From the NCBI RefSeq assembly GCF_036655075.1, contig NZ_JAVVQU010000046.1, forward strand, positions 1 through 20,029: 20,029 nt of DNA. Direction: 5' to 3'. This DNA is from Holtiella sp036655075. GTDB taxonomy: Bacteria; Bacillota; Clostridia; Lachnospirales; Cellulosilyticaceae. A model generated the notes under the pieces. That model saw only the letters and a list, made by a program, of their open reading frames with translations. It was not told where the DNA came from and ran no database searches. A program made the translations under genes and the position numbers. This document shows, in pieces, positions 6,235-14,227 of this stretch; position 1 is the first letter of the stretch; every line of letters begins with the position of its first letter.

Positions 6235-6774
6235 TTACGCTACCCCCTTCTTACGACTTACAAGTAACCCGATAAGGGCAGCACAAACGATAATCCATAC
6301 TGGCGAAAGTGGTGTCAGCACTAAGAGGATGAATCCGACCACAAATAAAGCAATCGTTATTTTGTCTTTAACCGTTTTCTTAGCCATGCTATATACCGTT
6401 TGAATAATTAATGCAATAACAACTAATCGAATCCCACCAAAAGCATGCTGCACAAGGGGATAGTGAGCAAAGTTCTTAAAGAACGCTGCAATAATTGTAA
6501 TAATAACAAGTGACGGTGCTACCATCCCCGCTGTAGCTACTATACCGCCTACTACACCTCGTAGCTTATACCCAATAAAGGTAGCTGTATTGACTGCAAT
6601 AATCCCTGGTGTCATTTGCCCAATGGCATAGTAATCCATCACTTCTTCATTTGTTGCCCAACCTCTTTTTTCCACAATTTCCTGCTGGATAATAGGCAAC
6701 ATGGCATACCCACCCCCAAAGGTAAAGGCACCCATTCTCATAAATACTATAAACAGTTCCCATAGTTCTTTCAT
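6235..6774 (-). CDS. chrA: Chromate transporter family, first short subunit
   Basis: A 179-residue membrane protein, the partner of the next gene. The hallmarks are GAFTFGGGYAMLPIIQQEIV near the start and TPGIIAVNTATFIGYKLRG at about 54-72. It ends in a short basic tail (SRKKGVA). The start at 6774 has GAGGGG about 9 bases upstream. It leads the three-gene unit with the second ChrA half and the ArAE-like exporter. The combination suggests anion or organic acid efflux, though that is inference. The two halves differ clearly in sequence, so this is not a recent duplication. Confidence 0.9.
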   Translation of the reverse strand: MKELWELFIVFMRMGAFTFGGGYAMLPIIQQEIVEKRGWATNEEVMDYYAIGQMTPGIIAVNTATFIGYKLRGVVGGIVATAGMVAPSLVIITIIAAFFKNFAHYPLVQHAFGGIRLVVIALIIQTVYSMAKKTVKDKITIALFVVGFILLVLTPLSPVWIIVCAALIGLLVSRKKGVA

Positions 6775-6832
6775 AGTTTATGCCCCTCTTTTTCTTTAGT
6801 TTATTTGATTTTAGTCATTTATCTTGAGTCTG

Positions 6833-6857
6833 TTTTACACTATTTATTTTACACTAT
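6833..6857. repeat. Direct repeat TTTTACACTAT, twice, in the chrA upstream region
   Basis: TTTTACACTAT occurs at 6833-6843 and 6847-6857, a 14-bp period, about 60-85 bases before the first chrA start and about 190 bases before the TraX gene. It is a possible regulator site. The rest of 6775-7048 holds a weak promoter for the TraX gene and no convincing gene. Confidence 0.5.
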
Positions 6858-6990
6858 ATCATGGCCTATTCACAACAAAAAGGAGGCATATGTAATTCCA
6901 TTAAACATAAAAACCGTGCAGGATGGTTGTAGGTGCACAAAAGAAATTAAGCCATTTTCATTATTATTCTTATGCATTTTATCATTCTAC

Positions 6991-7018
6991 TTTCACTTCT
7001 TTTATAATATGTTACAAT
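6991..7018 (+). promoter_or_regulatory. Possible promoter for the TraX-family gene
   Basis: TACAAT (7013-7018) with TG at 7010-7011 forms an extended -10. TTTCAC (6991-6996) could be a weak -35 at 16 bp. The ribosome site AAGGAG and the ATG follow about 20-30 bases on. Confidence 0.4.
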
Positions 7019-7048
7019 AGGACAAAGTTTTAAATTAAGGAGTTTTAT

Positions 7049-7777
7049 ATGTTAAAAATAATTGCTATGCTTTTAATGGTTGTTGACCACCTTGCACTTG
7101 CCTTTTTGCCTTCTTATTCTACGCTCTATCTCATATGTCGCATGGTAGGCCGCCTTTCCATGCCCCTTTTTGCTTATAAGTTAGCTTGTGGCTTCCACTA
7201 CACACATGACTTAAAACTGTATATGAAAAATATTGCCACCATGACTCTAATGGCTCAAATTCCTTTTGTCCTTTTAGGCTATGGCAAAGACTTCAAAGAA
7301 GCCTTATTTGAATCAAGAGGCCTTATTTTAATTGCGCATTGGAATATTGGTGTGACCTTTTTGTTAGCACTCTGCTTTTTGTATGTCATTACTCACCTTG
7401 AGCATGTGGGAACGTTGAAAAAAATCATCATCTGCTTCACCCTTTTATTACTTAGCACTGTTGCTGATTATGGTATCTATGGGATCTTAACTATCTTACT
7501 TTTTTATAACTTTATTCTTTCTCCTAACTGTCACAAACTTCGTGGCCTTTTTATGTACACTCTCGGTTTTGCTATGTTGACCATCTTATACTATCTGATG
7601 TTCTTCTACGATGCTGCAACCTTTATGATTGGCATTCAACTTCCTGCAGTCCTTGCTATTGCCCTAGTATACTGGATACCAGACTTTAAGATTAGACTAC
7701 CTAAGTCTTTCTTCTATATTTTTTATCCTGTACATATGCTTATCATTGGTCTACTGACTTACTTTTTTAGTCTATAA
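7049..7777 (+). CDS. TraX-family membrane protein (putative acyltransferase)
   Basis: A 242-residue integral membrane protein. The opening LKIIAMLLMVVDHLALAF and the following RMVGRLSMPLFAYKLACGFHYT match the TraX family signature (K..A...M..DH, then GR...P.F.F....G...T); Q..PF (AQIPFVLL) also fits. About eight hydrophobic segments are visible. In F-plasmid TraX acetylates pilin, but chromosomal relatives in Clostridia are common, stand alone, and have no known substrate; no conjugation genes lie nearby. The start ATG 7049 has AAGGAG about 6 bases before it. The length is normal for the family, so the gene looks intact. Confidence 0.85.
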   Translation: MLKIIAMLLMVVDHLALAFLPSYSTLYLICRMVGRLSMPLFAYKLACGFHYTHDLKLYMKNIATMTLMAQIPFVLLGYGKDFKEALFESRGLILIAHWNIGVTFLLALCFLYVITHLEHVGTLKKIIICFTLLLLSTVADYGIYGILTILLFYNFILSPNCHKLRGLFMYTLGFAMLTILYYLMFFYDAATFMIGIQLPAVLAIALVYWIPDFKIRLPKSFFYIFYPVHMLIIGLLTYFFSL

Positions 7778-7874
7778 ATTTTGGCATATTTTCTCTCTAT
7801 AACTCGTACATATAGAGTACAGGTATTTTACAAAAGTATCTTGTATACCATCGAAAAGTAAGGGGGATGTCTGC

Positions 7875-8411
7875 ATGCCACAAAAAATCTTTAAAGTTAT
7901 GCCACGTACGCTTAATCAAAGTTTACTCAACCTGAGAACCAAAGGTCTTGTCCCTGGTATTATGTACGGTCAATCTTTGAAAACATCTATTCCAATTCAA
8001 ATACCATTTACCGCTTTGCAAAGCATGATCAATGACACAAGTACTATGACCTTCTCATTAGAACTAGACGGCGAAACTTATAATTGCGTCTTACGCGATT
8101 TCCAAACTGACCGTTTACATACCACCATTATTCACGTGGATTTCCAATTTGTTAAACCAGGTGAACACATTAAGATGAGTATTCCTATGAGCTACGAAGG
8201 CATAGAACACTTACGCAGTAAAAAATACCTCTTAGAAAAAGCCATATCTCGTATTCCTGTTAAAGGGTGCGTAGATATTCTCCCAGAAGCCTTTGTTGTA
8301 AACACTGGAGAAATGGAACGTGGTGCAAAAATCTTTGTAAGCGACCTTCAACTTCCCAAAGGTGTAGAGCTGCTAATCAATCCCGAGACAATTATCGCTA
8401 CTGTTCAGTAA
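7875..8411 (+). CDS. rplY: 50S ribosomal protein L25 / general stress protein Ctc
   Basis: A 178-residue protein with the two-domain layout of the TL5/Ctc type: an N-terminal 5S rRNA-binding domain (about 1-92) and a C-terminal beta domain (about 95-178). Diagnostic segments are LRTKGLVPGIMYGQ, LRDFQTDRLHTTIIHVDFQF and the end LPKGVELLINPETIIATV. It is somewhat shorter than Bacillus Ctc, mainly at the C-terminal end. It binds 5S rRNA in the large subunit, and Ctc-type forms are stress-induced in Bacillus. The start ATG 7875 follows a GGGGG ribosome site (in AAGGGGGATG). A strong terminator lies just downstream. It starts 97 bp after the TraX gene, so the two might share a transcript. Confidence 0.92.
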   Translation: MPQKIFKVMPRTLNQSLLNLRTKGLVPGIMYGQSLKTSIPIQIPFTALQSMINDTSTMTFSLELDGETYNCVLRDFQTDRLHTTIIHVDFQFVKPGEHIKMSIPMSYEGIEHLRSKKYLLEKAISRIPVKGCVDILPEAFVVNTGEMERGAKIFVSDLQLPKGVELLINPETIIATVQ

Positions 8412-8431
8412 GTTTGAAATGCATAAAACGC

Positions 8432-8473
8432 AAAAAGAGGGTGGCTACAGCTGAGTGTAGTCGCCCTCTTTTT
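8432..8473. terminator. Bidirectional terminator between rplY and the VOC gene
   Basis: A 17-bp stem with two G-T pairs (8432-8448 with 8457-8473), five A at one foot and five T at the other. It can end both rplY (+) and the VOC gene (-). Confidence 0.9.
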
Positions 8474-8512
8474 ATTGCTTACTTTTCCCAAGTATTAGGT
8501 TAAGTGTATTCC

Positions 8513-8935
8513 CTATTTCACCCTTTTAAACATAGGATGATTTTCATCGAATTCCACTAAATCCCATAGGTTTCCATACAAGTCTTTAAAAACAGCTACT
8601 GTCCCATACTCCTGCTTTTTAGGTTCTCTCACAAATTCTATGCCCATTTCCTTCATTTCATTAAAATCACGCCAAAAGTCATCCGTTCCTAAAAACAGAA
8701 ATACCCTGCCACCTGCTTGATTACCAATAAAAGGAACTTGTTCAGATTTTGAAGCTTTTGCAAGTAGTATTGTCGTTCCATTAGAACTTGGTGGAGATAC
8801 AACTACCCATCTTTTATCCTGCTCTGCTTGGTAAGTATCTTCAACTAATGTAAAGTGAAGTTTATTTGTATAGAAATCAATTGCGTTATCATAATCTTCT
8901 ACTACTAAAGCAATGTGCACTATCGATTGTATCAT
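8513..8935 (-). CDS. VOC superfamily (glyoxalase/bleomycin-resistance-like) protein
   Basis: A 140-residue single-chain protein with two beta-alpha-beta-beta-beta modules typical of the vicinal oxygen chelate fold. The first module opens with IVHIALVVEDYDNAIDFY (H7 is a candidate metal ligand). The second contains VFLFLGTDDFWRDFNEMKEMGI and closes with VAVFKDLYGNLWDLVEF, where E128 is a second candidate ligand. Members range from glyoxalases to drug-binding proteins and dioxygenases; the substrate cannot be deduced. The start ATG 8935 has GAGGAG about 9 bases upstream. It lies 49 bp after the M24 peptidase gene on the same strand and is probably transcribed with it. Confidence 0.88.
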   Translation of the reverse strand: MIQSIVHIALVVEDYDNAIDFYTNKLHFTLVEDTYQAEQDKRWVVVSPPSSNGTTILLAKASKSEQVPFIGNQAGGRVFLFLGTDDFWRDFNEMKEMGIEFVREPKKQEYGTVAVFKDLYGNLWDLVEFDENHPMFKRVK

Positions 8936-8984
8936 TATTTCTTTCTCCTCTATTTTAACTCAATAAATAAGTGAGTGAATTGCC

Positions 8985-10223
8985 TTATGCCATGAACGCC
9001 TCAATATCTTCCACTGTTTTAATGATGGCTTCTGAAAGGTTTTCGGCACCTGTTGCTGTTACGAGAATGTCATCTTCGATACGAATACCGATGGCTTCGT
9101 CTTCGATGTAGAGTCCTGGCTCTACGGTGAGTACCATGCCTTCTTCTAGTATGACTTTGCGGCTACCTACGTCATGGGTATCTAAGCCTAAGAAGTGACT
9201 TACACCGTGATAGTAGTATTTGCTCACATCTTCCATAGTGTCTACAAGTCCTAGTGGCTCAAGTTCTTCGAAGTAGATTTCTCTTACACGCTCATTGAGT
9301 GCTGCAAATGGGATACCTGGCTTAATCATTTGAATAACTTCTTCGTTGGCTCTCAGTACAATGTTGTAGAAGAGCTTTTGTCTTTCGGTAAACTTGCCTT
9401 CCACTGGGAAAGTTCTTGTAATGTCTGCATTGTAATATTCATATTGTGCGCCTAAATCAAAAAGAATAAGGCTATCTTTCGGAATGATACTATTGTTGCT
9501 TGAGTAGTGAAGAATTGTTCCATTTACCCCTGAAGCTGCAATGGTTTTAAATGCGTAGTCTTCTATCCCATGTGTCTTAAGCACAAAGTCAAAGTGTGCT
9601 TCAAGTGCATATTCCATAATCCCACTTTTAGCATTTTTCATAAGCGCTTGAATCCCTTCATCTGTTACTTGAATGGCTTCTTTAAGCTTACTCATTTCAT
9701 GTTCTGCCTTAATCATGCGTAAGTTAGAAATGAGTTGATGCACATTTTTGAACTGTACAAATGGATAGTGCTCTTTACAAGTGTTAGCAAAGTTTTGTTC
9801 ATGAGTCAATGTACTCTTAAATCCATCCATTTCAAAGTCTAAGTACAGCTTGTCCACTTCACCTGTTACGATGGCATGGTGAAGAACACCTTCAAATTCA
9901 TCTAAGTAATGGATGGCTTCTATGCCTGAAATAGCTTGTGCTTCTTCTTTTGTAGTGGTTTTGCCTACCCACTTTTCCATCACTGGGTCAGCTTTCTTAA
10001 TAAATAAAATAGGTTTAAGTTCTTCTTTAACCTTCATCAAACCAAGAATCACACCTTCTTCTTTGATGCCACATAAGTAGTAAAAGTGACGATTGGTTGT
10101 GAATGGGTATTGTTCATCTGCACTTTTTTTAGGCGCATTTCCTGAAAAGAGTAAAGTTAAGCTACCCTCTTCTAGTTGTTCCCCTAAACGTCTTCTTGTT
10201 TCTGTATAAAATAATTTGCTCAT
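8985..10223 (-). CDS. Xaa-Pro aminopeptidase (peptidase family M24B)
   Basis: A 412-residue cytoplasmic metallopeptidase that removes an N-terminal residue before proline. It has the N-terminal creatinase-like domain (to about 165) and the pita-bread catalytic domain. The five metal ligands are in place: D256 (LFDLG), D267 (NADITRTF), H343 (VSHFLGLD), E368 (TVEPG) and E383 (RIEDD); H239 and H350 fit the supporting histidines. The length is normal. The ATG at 10223 is one base after the stop of the pentapeptide gene, and its ribosome site (AAGGGATGG) lies within that gene, so translation is probably coupled. Confidence 0.93.
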   Translation of the reverse strand: MSKLFYTETRRRLGEQLEEGSLTLLFSGNAPKKSADEQYPFTTNRHFYYLCGIKEEGVILGLMKVKEELKPILFIKKADPVMEKWVGKTTTKEEAQAISGIEAIHYLDEFEGVLHHAIVTGEVDKLYLDFEMDGFKSTLTHEQNFANTCKEHYPFVQFKNVHQLISNLRMIKAEHEMSKLKEAIQVTDEGIQALMKNAKSGIMEYALEAHFDFVLKTHGIEDYAFKTIAASGVNGTILHYSSNNSIIPKDSLILFDLGAQYEYYNADITRTFPVEGKFTERQKLFYNIVLRANEEVIQMIKPGIPFAALNERVREIYFEELEPLGLVDTMEDVSKYYYHGVSHFLGLDTHDVGSRKVILEEGMVLTVEPGLYIEDEAIGIRIEDDILVTATGAENLSEAIIKTVEDIEAFMA

Positions 10224-10224
10224 C

Positions 10225-10857
10225 TTATTCCATCCCTTCTATTCTAAGTCCTAACATTTTAGCAAAGTTTAAGGCCTGTGGTTCTGTTACTTTCAGTCCA
10301 CTAAGCTCCCCAAGCTTTACTTTAAGTCCTTCAATTTGGCAAGTCGTAAAATCCAATCCTTTCAGATTGGTGCCTGCAAACTCAGTCCCAGTTAAGTCAC
10401 ACCCTTCAAAGTCTACCTTATTGAACTTACACTCACCTAAGTAACCAAACTTAAAGCTACAGTCCTTAAAGTTCACTTCCTTTAACTTTGAAAAGCCTAT
10501 GCCAATATAGTCGCCCATACACCGCTCAAAGCTTACATATTGAATACAGCTTTCTGGTATATTGAGTCCTGTCAATTTGCATTCTTCAAAACTGCATTTG
10601 TGAAAAATAGCATCTTCCAAGTTCATATTGGAAAGGTCGCAACGCTTGAAAATAATATTGTTAAACTCAATTTTTTTAAATCGGTTATCATTAAATGTAA
10701 TGTTTTCCAAAATACAGTGTTTAAAAAGTAAGTTTTTACCACGTTGTTCTTCAATATAAATATTTTTTAGATGCTTCTCTTCTATCACCATTTCATCTTC
10801 TAGGTACTTAAGGTCTTCCTCAACCAAGTCTAATTGTGGGGGTACGTATGGATTCAT
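10225..10857 (-). CDS. Qnr-like pentapeptide repeat protein
   Basis: A 210-residue protein made of pentapeptide repeats A(D/N)LXX, from about residue 40 to 175: for example FKRCDLSNMNLEDAIFHKC, FKDCSFKFGYLGECKF and VDFEGCDLTGTEFAGTNL. This should fold as a right-handed quadrilateral beta-helix. The end (LSGLKVTEPQALNFAKMLGL) resembles the C-terminal QA...a..LGL segment of chromosomal Qnr-type proteins, whose length (about 210-218) also agrees. Qnr-like proteins protect DNA gyrase from quinolones; chromosomal forms in Gram-positives have been reported to lower fluoroquinolone susceptibility. That this one does so is inference. The start ATG 10857 follows AAAGGAG. It leads the unit with the M24 peptidase. 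Confidence 0.85.
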   Translation of the reverse strand: MNPYVPPQLDLVEEDLKYLEDEMVIEEKHLKNIYIEEQRGKNLLFKHCILENITFNDNRFKKIEFNNIIFKRCDLSNMNLEDAIFHKCSFEECKLTGLNIPESCIQYVSFERCMGDYIGIGFSKLKEVNFKDCSFKFGYLGECKFNKVDFEGCDLTGTEFAGTNLKGLDFTTCQIEGLKVKLGELSGLKVTEPQALNFAKMLGLRIEGME

Positions 10858-10881
10858 ATTCTAACTCCTTTTTATTTCTTT

Positions 10882-10912
10882 ATTATATTTATCTTACCAT
10901 TTTCTAGATCAA
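10882..10912 (-). promoter_or_regulatory. Possible promoter for the pentapeptide-peptidase unit
   Basis: Minus strand TATAAT (10882-10887) lies 19 bp after TTGATC (10907-10912). The spacer is long, so this is tentative. It is about 25 bases from the start codon. Confidence 0.4.
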
Positions 10913-10983
10913 CAAGACATATTTTTTAAAAAATTTAACTTTTTAAAATTAATTCATACTATAATGACTTTTAGTATAACCTT

Positions 10984-11016
10984 AAAAGGCCCACTACATT
11001 TAGCGTAGGGACCTTT
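10984..11016 (-). terminator. Terminator after the PsbP-like gene
   Basis: On the minus strand AAAGGTCCCTAC pairs with GTAGTGGGCCTTT (one wobble, one bulge), followed by a short T run. It lies 30 bases past the stop at 11047. Confidence 0.6.
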
Positions 11017-11046
11017 GTCTATAGGATTTTTTTTACAACTTCTTGA

Positions 11047-11553
11047 CTATAAAAACTTAAAGGAGTTAAGTATCATCTCTAGATTTGCTTTATCTGTCCA
11101 AATAATAGCATAGTCGTAGGTCTCTCCATTTTCTTTGACGGGTTTTTTATTCTTTACAATAATGGCGAGTTCTCGGTCAAAGACTTTGTTTTGATCTTCA
11201 GAAGGTACAATAACTCTAGCTGGTTCACCATCTAACTCTAACTCCATAATTTTGGGTTTGGTTCCATAAGGCTTGATAGGTATACTAATTTCTTGTTTTG
11301 CAACAGTATCAATAGGTCTATTGAAGGCTTCTATTTCACCGATTTCTACAAAACCTTCTGATCCGTCATAACGTTCTTCATAATTGGGATTTTTGGTCCA
11401 AGCTGCTGGATATTTGAACGTAATGTTATAAAGTTCACTTTTAAATTGCTTATACCCTTGTTCCTTTTCCCCTCTACATCCACATCCATTACCTTGGTTG
11501 AGAAGCAAATAGCTTATCCCTAATACTGCAATTAAACCTAATTGTTCATTCAT
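11047..11553 (-). CDS. Membrane-anchored PsbP-like protein, function unknown
   Basis: A 168-residue protein with one N-terminal hydrophobic segment (LGLIAVLGISYLLLN, about 5-19), then a short NGCGCRG group and a soluble domain. The pattern LYNITFKYPAAWTKN followed by EERYDGSEGFVEIGEIE is like the PsbP-type or BlaR1-tail domain seen in Firmicutes ('f.YP..W......y.G.dGFf.i'). It ends LEMILNSFKFL, also typical of such domains. No clear lipobox precedes the cysteines, so I read the N-terminus as an uncleaved anchor. Its role is not known. The start ATG 11553 follows AAAGGAGAGGCGG at a rather loose spacing. It is divergent from the peptide transporter and has its own terminator. Confidence 0.65.
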   Translation of the reverse strand: MNEQLGLIAVLGISYLLLNQGNGCGCRGEKEQGYKQFKSELYNITFKYPAAWTKNPNYEERYDGSEGFVEIGEIEAFNRPIDTVAKQEISIPIKPYGTKPKIMELELDGEPARVIVPSEDQNKVFDRELAIIVKNKKPVKENGETYDYAIIWTDKANLEMILNSFKFL

Positions 11554-11597
11554 CCCTTACCGCCTCTCCTTTATAATCTAATTACTATTATCCTATT

Positions 11598-11613
11598 CAT
11601 TTTCCAGAAAATG
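11598..11613. promoter_or_regulatory. Inverted repeat resembling a CodY box
   Basis: CATTTTC-CA-GAAAATG is a perfect 7-bp inverted repeat 19 bases before the -35 of the peptide transporter operon. It resembles AATTTTCWGAAAATT but has a two-base rather than one-base centre. CodY controls dpp in Bacillus subtilis; the link here is inferred. Confidence 0.4.
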
Positions 11614-11632
11614 GTTACACTTTAAGAAAATC

Positions 11633-11661
11633 TTGTGTATTTCCTACTCTTTTCTTATAAT
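11633..11661 (+). promoter_or_regulatory. Sigma-A promoter of the peptide transporter operon
   Basis: TTGTGT (11633-11638), a 17-bp spacer and TATAAT (11656-11661). The start codon is 76 bases further on, leaving a leader of about 70 bases. Confidence 0.75.
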
Positions 11662-11695
11662 AAAGAGGTATTGAAACACTATAACAAGCGCAACC

Positions 11696-11708
11696 TACTT
11701 ATTAAGTA
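11696..11708. promoter_or_regulatory. 13-bp palindrome in the transporter leader
   Basis: TACTTA-T-TAAGTA lies between the promoter and the ribosome site. It could be an operator within the leader; no known site type is recognised. Confidence 0.3.
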
Positions 11709-11737
11709 TGTGTGTATTGTACAAGGAGGCAATTTTT

Positions 11738-13264
11738 ATGAAAAAATTTTTAGCTTTGGCACTTTCTTTCGCTATGGTCTTAGCAGTAGGATGTACAAAC
11801 AATGCTAGTGGAGACCAAGTGGCTCCAACTGGTGAAAAGCAAGTAGGTGGTATTGTGCGTACAACCATGCCATCTGAACCTGACAACTTAGACCCTCACT
11901 TAAGTGCAGCAGCCGACACAGAGGCAGTCATGAACAACGTCTTTGAAGGACTCATTCGCTTTGATGAAAAGGGTGAATTCCTACCTCAACTGGCTTCTGA
12001 CTACAAGGTAAGTGATGATGGTCTAAACTACACCTTTGACATTCGAACAGATGTGACGTTCCACAACGGGGAGCCTATGACTATGGAAGATGTGATTTAT
12101 TCTTACACACGCCTTTCAGGGATCAATGGTGAACAACCTCTTTCATCTAAGTTCCAATCTGTATCTTCTATTGAAGCTGTAGATGAAGATACTTTAACCT
12201 TCACTTTAACCCAACCTGATGCGGCTTTCTTAAGCACTTTAATCGAACCTGTTATTCCAGCAGATTATGCTGACCAATCTAGATCACCAATCGGTACAGG
12301 TCCTTTTGCTTTTGTAAGTTATACACCAGGTCAAAGCATTGCCCTTAAACGTAACGACACTTATTATGATAGCAACCGCATGGCAACTATCAATGAAATA
12401 AATTTCCGCATTATGACAGATGAAAGCAGCATTGTTATGGCTCTTAAAGCTGGTGACCTAGACATTGCTCAAGTACTTTCTATGAGCGTACCTGCAGTAG
12501 AAAAAGACTTTGAAATTTCATCTTTCCCTCAAAACATGGTGCAAATTTTTGCATTTAACCATGCGATAGCACCTTTTGACAACTTAAAAGTACGTCAAGC
12601 TATCAACTACGCCATTAACAAAGACTTAATTATAGACGGTGTTGTAGGTGGTTATGGTAGCAAACTCTACACCAATGCCAGTCCGGTAATGGGCTTTTGG
12701 TTCAACGACTTAAGTGCTAATGACCCTTACCCCTACAACCCAGAGTTAGCTAAACAACTTTTAGCACAAGCGGGTTACGCCAATGGGTTTGAAACAACCA
12801 TTAAAGTACCTTCTAACTACCAAACACATATCGATACAGCTCAAGTCCTTGCCGATATGTTAAGTCAAGTAGGCATTACCTTAAATATTGAGCTCATTGA
12901 ATGGGGCCAATGGTTAGAAACTGTTTATAGTGGTGGCACTCACGATACAACCATCATTGGGTTAGCAGGTAAGCTTGACCCTCACGAAATTTTTGTGCGT
13001 TTCCAAAGTGCGTATGCGAAAAACTTCTATCACTTCAAAAACGAGGCCTATGATACACTTATTACAGACGGCATTCATGAAACAGATCCTAACAAACGTG
13101 CTGATATCTACAAGCAAGCACAACAGTTCCTTGCTGATGAGGCTGTCGCAGTGTTTATTATGGATCCACACTTAATCATGGCTTCCAAGCCAAATCTTAA
13201 AGGTTATGCCCCTTACCCTGCACCTTACTTTGATGCAACGAAACTTTACTACGTAGGGGAATAA
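11738..13264 (+). CDS. Peptide ABC transporter substrate-binding lipoprotein (SBP family 5)
   Basis: A 508-residue extracytoplasmic protein. I start at ATG 11738 (AAGGAGG 8 bases upstream), because the resulting MKKFLALALSFAMVLAVGC is a textbook lipoprotein signal with the lipidated Cys at 19. The mature part has family 5 hallmarks: EPDNLDPHLSAAADTEAVMN, VFEGLIRFD, YTFDIRTDVTFHNGEPMT and later KVRQAINYAINKDLII. It should capture oligopeptides, dipeptides or a related solute and hand it to the two permeases encoded immediately after. The substrate is unknown. It is the first gene of a three-gene operon behind a strong promoter. The length (about 500) is normal. Confidence 0.93.
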   Translation: MKKFLALALSFAMVLAVGCTNNASGDQVAPTGEKQVGGIVRTTMPSEPDNLDPHLSAAADTEAVMNNVFEGLIRFDEKGEFLPQLASDYKVSDDGLNYTFDIRTDVTFHNGEPMTMEDVIYSYTRLSGINGEQPLSSKFQSVSSIEAVDEDTLTFTLTQPDAAFLSTLIEPVIPADYADQSRSPIGTGPFAFVSYTPGQSIALKRNDTYYDSNRMATINEINFRIMTDESSIVMALKAGDLDIAQVLSMSVPAVEKDFEISSFPQNMVQIFAFNHAIAPFDNLKVRQAINYAINKDLIIDGVVGGYGSKLYTNASPVMGFWFNDLSANDPYPYNPELAKQLLAQAGYANGFETTIKVPSNYQTHIDTAQVLADMLSQVGITLNIELIEWGQWLETVYSGGTHDTTIIGLAGKLDPHEIFVRFQSAYAKNFYHFKNEAYDTLITDGIHETDPNKRADIYKQAQQFLADEAVAVFIMDPHLIMASKPNLKGYAPYPAPYFDATKLYYVGE

Positions 13265-13278
13265 AAAAAGGTGATGAA

Positions 13279-14226
13279 ATGACTTTTTATATTAAGAAAT
13301 TTTGTTCTTTACTTGTAACACTTTTTCTCATCTCTATTGTAACATTTGGGGTATTTCAAATACTGCCAGGGGACCCAGCTTCTATTATACTGGGCCCTGA
13401 TGCAGACCCCTTCCAACTAGAAGCTATGAGACAATCACTCAACTTAGATGCACCTCTTCTAACACGCTACATAGATTGGATGATGAATACCTTACAAGGA
13501 AACTTAGGCGAATCCATTCGTTTCCACATGCCCGTTAGTGACTTATTACTTGCACGTATTCCTGTAACAGGCTCCTTAGCCCTTATGTCACTTACCTTAA
13601 CCGTCCTAATTGGGTTACCTGTAGGTCTATTCATCGTGCATCATGACCAATACACAGGCAAAGTAGTCTCTATACTTTCTCAACTTGGCATCGCCATTCC
13701 TTCTTTTTGGATGGGTATCTTACTTGTGCTCCTTTTCTCTGTCACTCTAGGTGCCTTCCCAAGTGGTGGCTATGTCGCCTTTACTGACAATCCAATGGGG
13801 TGGCTTGGTAGTCTCTTTCTACCTTCCCTTTCCATTGCCCTAGGAACTTCTGCCGTACTCATTCGTTACCTCAAGACTGCCATGCTAGATGAAATGCCTA
13901 AGCTCTATGTGCAAACAGCTCGGGGCAAGGGGCTTTCAGAACGCACGGTCTTGACACAACACGTTTTTAAAAACGCCCTCATTCCAACCGTTACAATACT
14001 TGGGATGCTAGTGATTGATATATTAGGTGGTAGCATTATTACTGAAAATGTCTTCAACCTCCCAGGCCTTGGCAATTTAATCATTACTGCCATTAATAGC
14101 CGGGACCTCCCACTTATCCAAGCCCTTGTGCTTTATTTGGGGATTATTGTGGTCGTATTCAACTTCATTGTGGATATTTTATACAGCATCATTGACCCAC
14201 GTATTCGTGTAGCAGGAGGAAATTAA
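13279..14226 (+). CDS. Peptide ABC transporter permease (DppB/OppB type)
   Basis: A 315-residue inner-membrane subunit. The N-terminus (FLISIVTFGVFQILPGDPASIILG) and the periplasmic ...LNLDAPLLTRYIDWM, LQGNLGESIR are typical of DppB. The cytoplasmic EAA loop that contacts the ATPase is present: TARGKGLSERTVLTQHVFKNALIP. About six membrane helices are visible. The start ATG 13279 is 14 bases after the lipoprotein stop, with AAGGTGATG as ribosome site. It pairs with the next gene to form the channel. Confidence 0.93.
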   Translation: MTFYIKKFCSLLVTLFLISIVTFGVFQILPGDPASIILGPDADPFQLEAMRQSLNLDAPLLTRYIDWMMNTLQGNLGESIRFHMPVSDLLLARIPVTGSLALMSLTLTVLIGLPVGLFIVHHDQYTGKVVSILSQLGIAIPSFWMGILLVLLFSVTLGAFPSGGYVAFTDNPMGWLGSLFLPSLSIALGTSAVLIRYLKTAMLDEMPKLYVQTARGKGLSERTVLTQHVFKNALIPTVTILGMLVIDILGGSIITENVFNLPGLGNLIITAINSRDLPLIQALVLYLGIIVVVFNFIVDILYSIIDPRIRVAGGN

Positions 14227-14227
14227 T

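Noticed and set aside
6805..7020. 71-codon open frame between the chrA and TraX genes
   Set aside because: No ribosome site, no family resemblance, and it overlaps the direct repeat and the TraX promoter.
7049..7777. TraX gene as a sign of a conjugative element
   Set aside because: No relaxase, type IV secretion, integrase or repeats nearby; chromosomal TraX-family genes are common in Clostridia.
7795..7817. CTCTATA-N9-TATAGAG inverted repeat between TraX and rplY
   Set aside because: AT-rich short stem without a T run; not convincing as a terminator or a leader attenuator.
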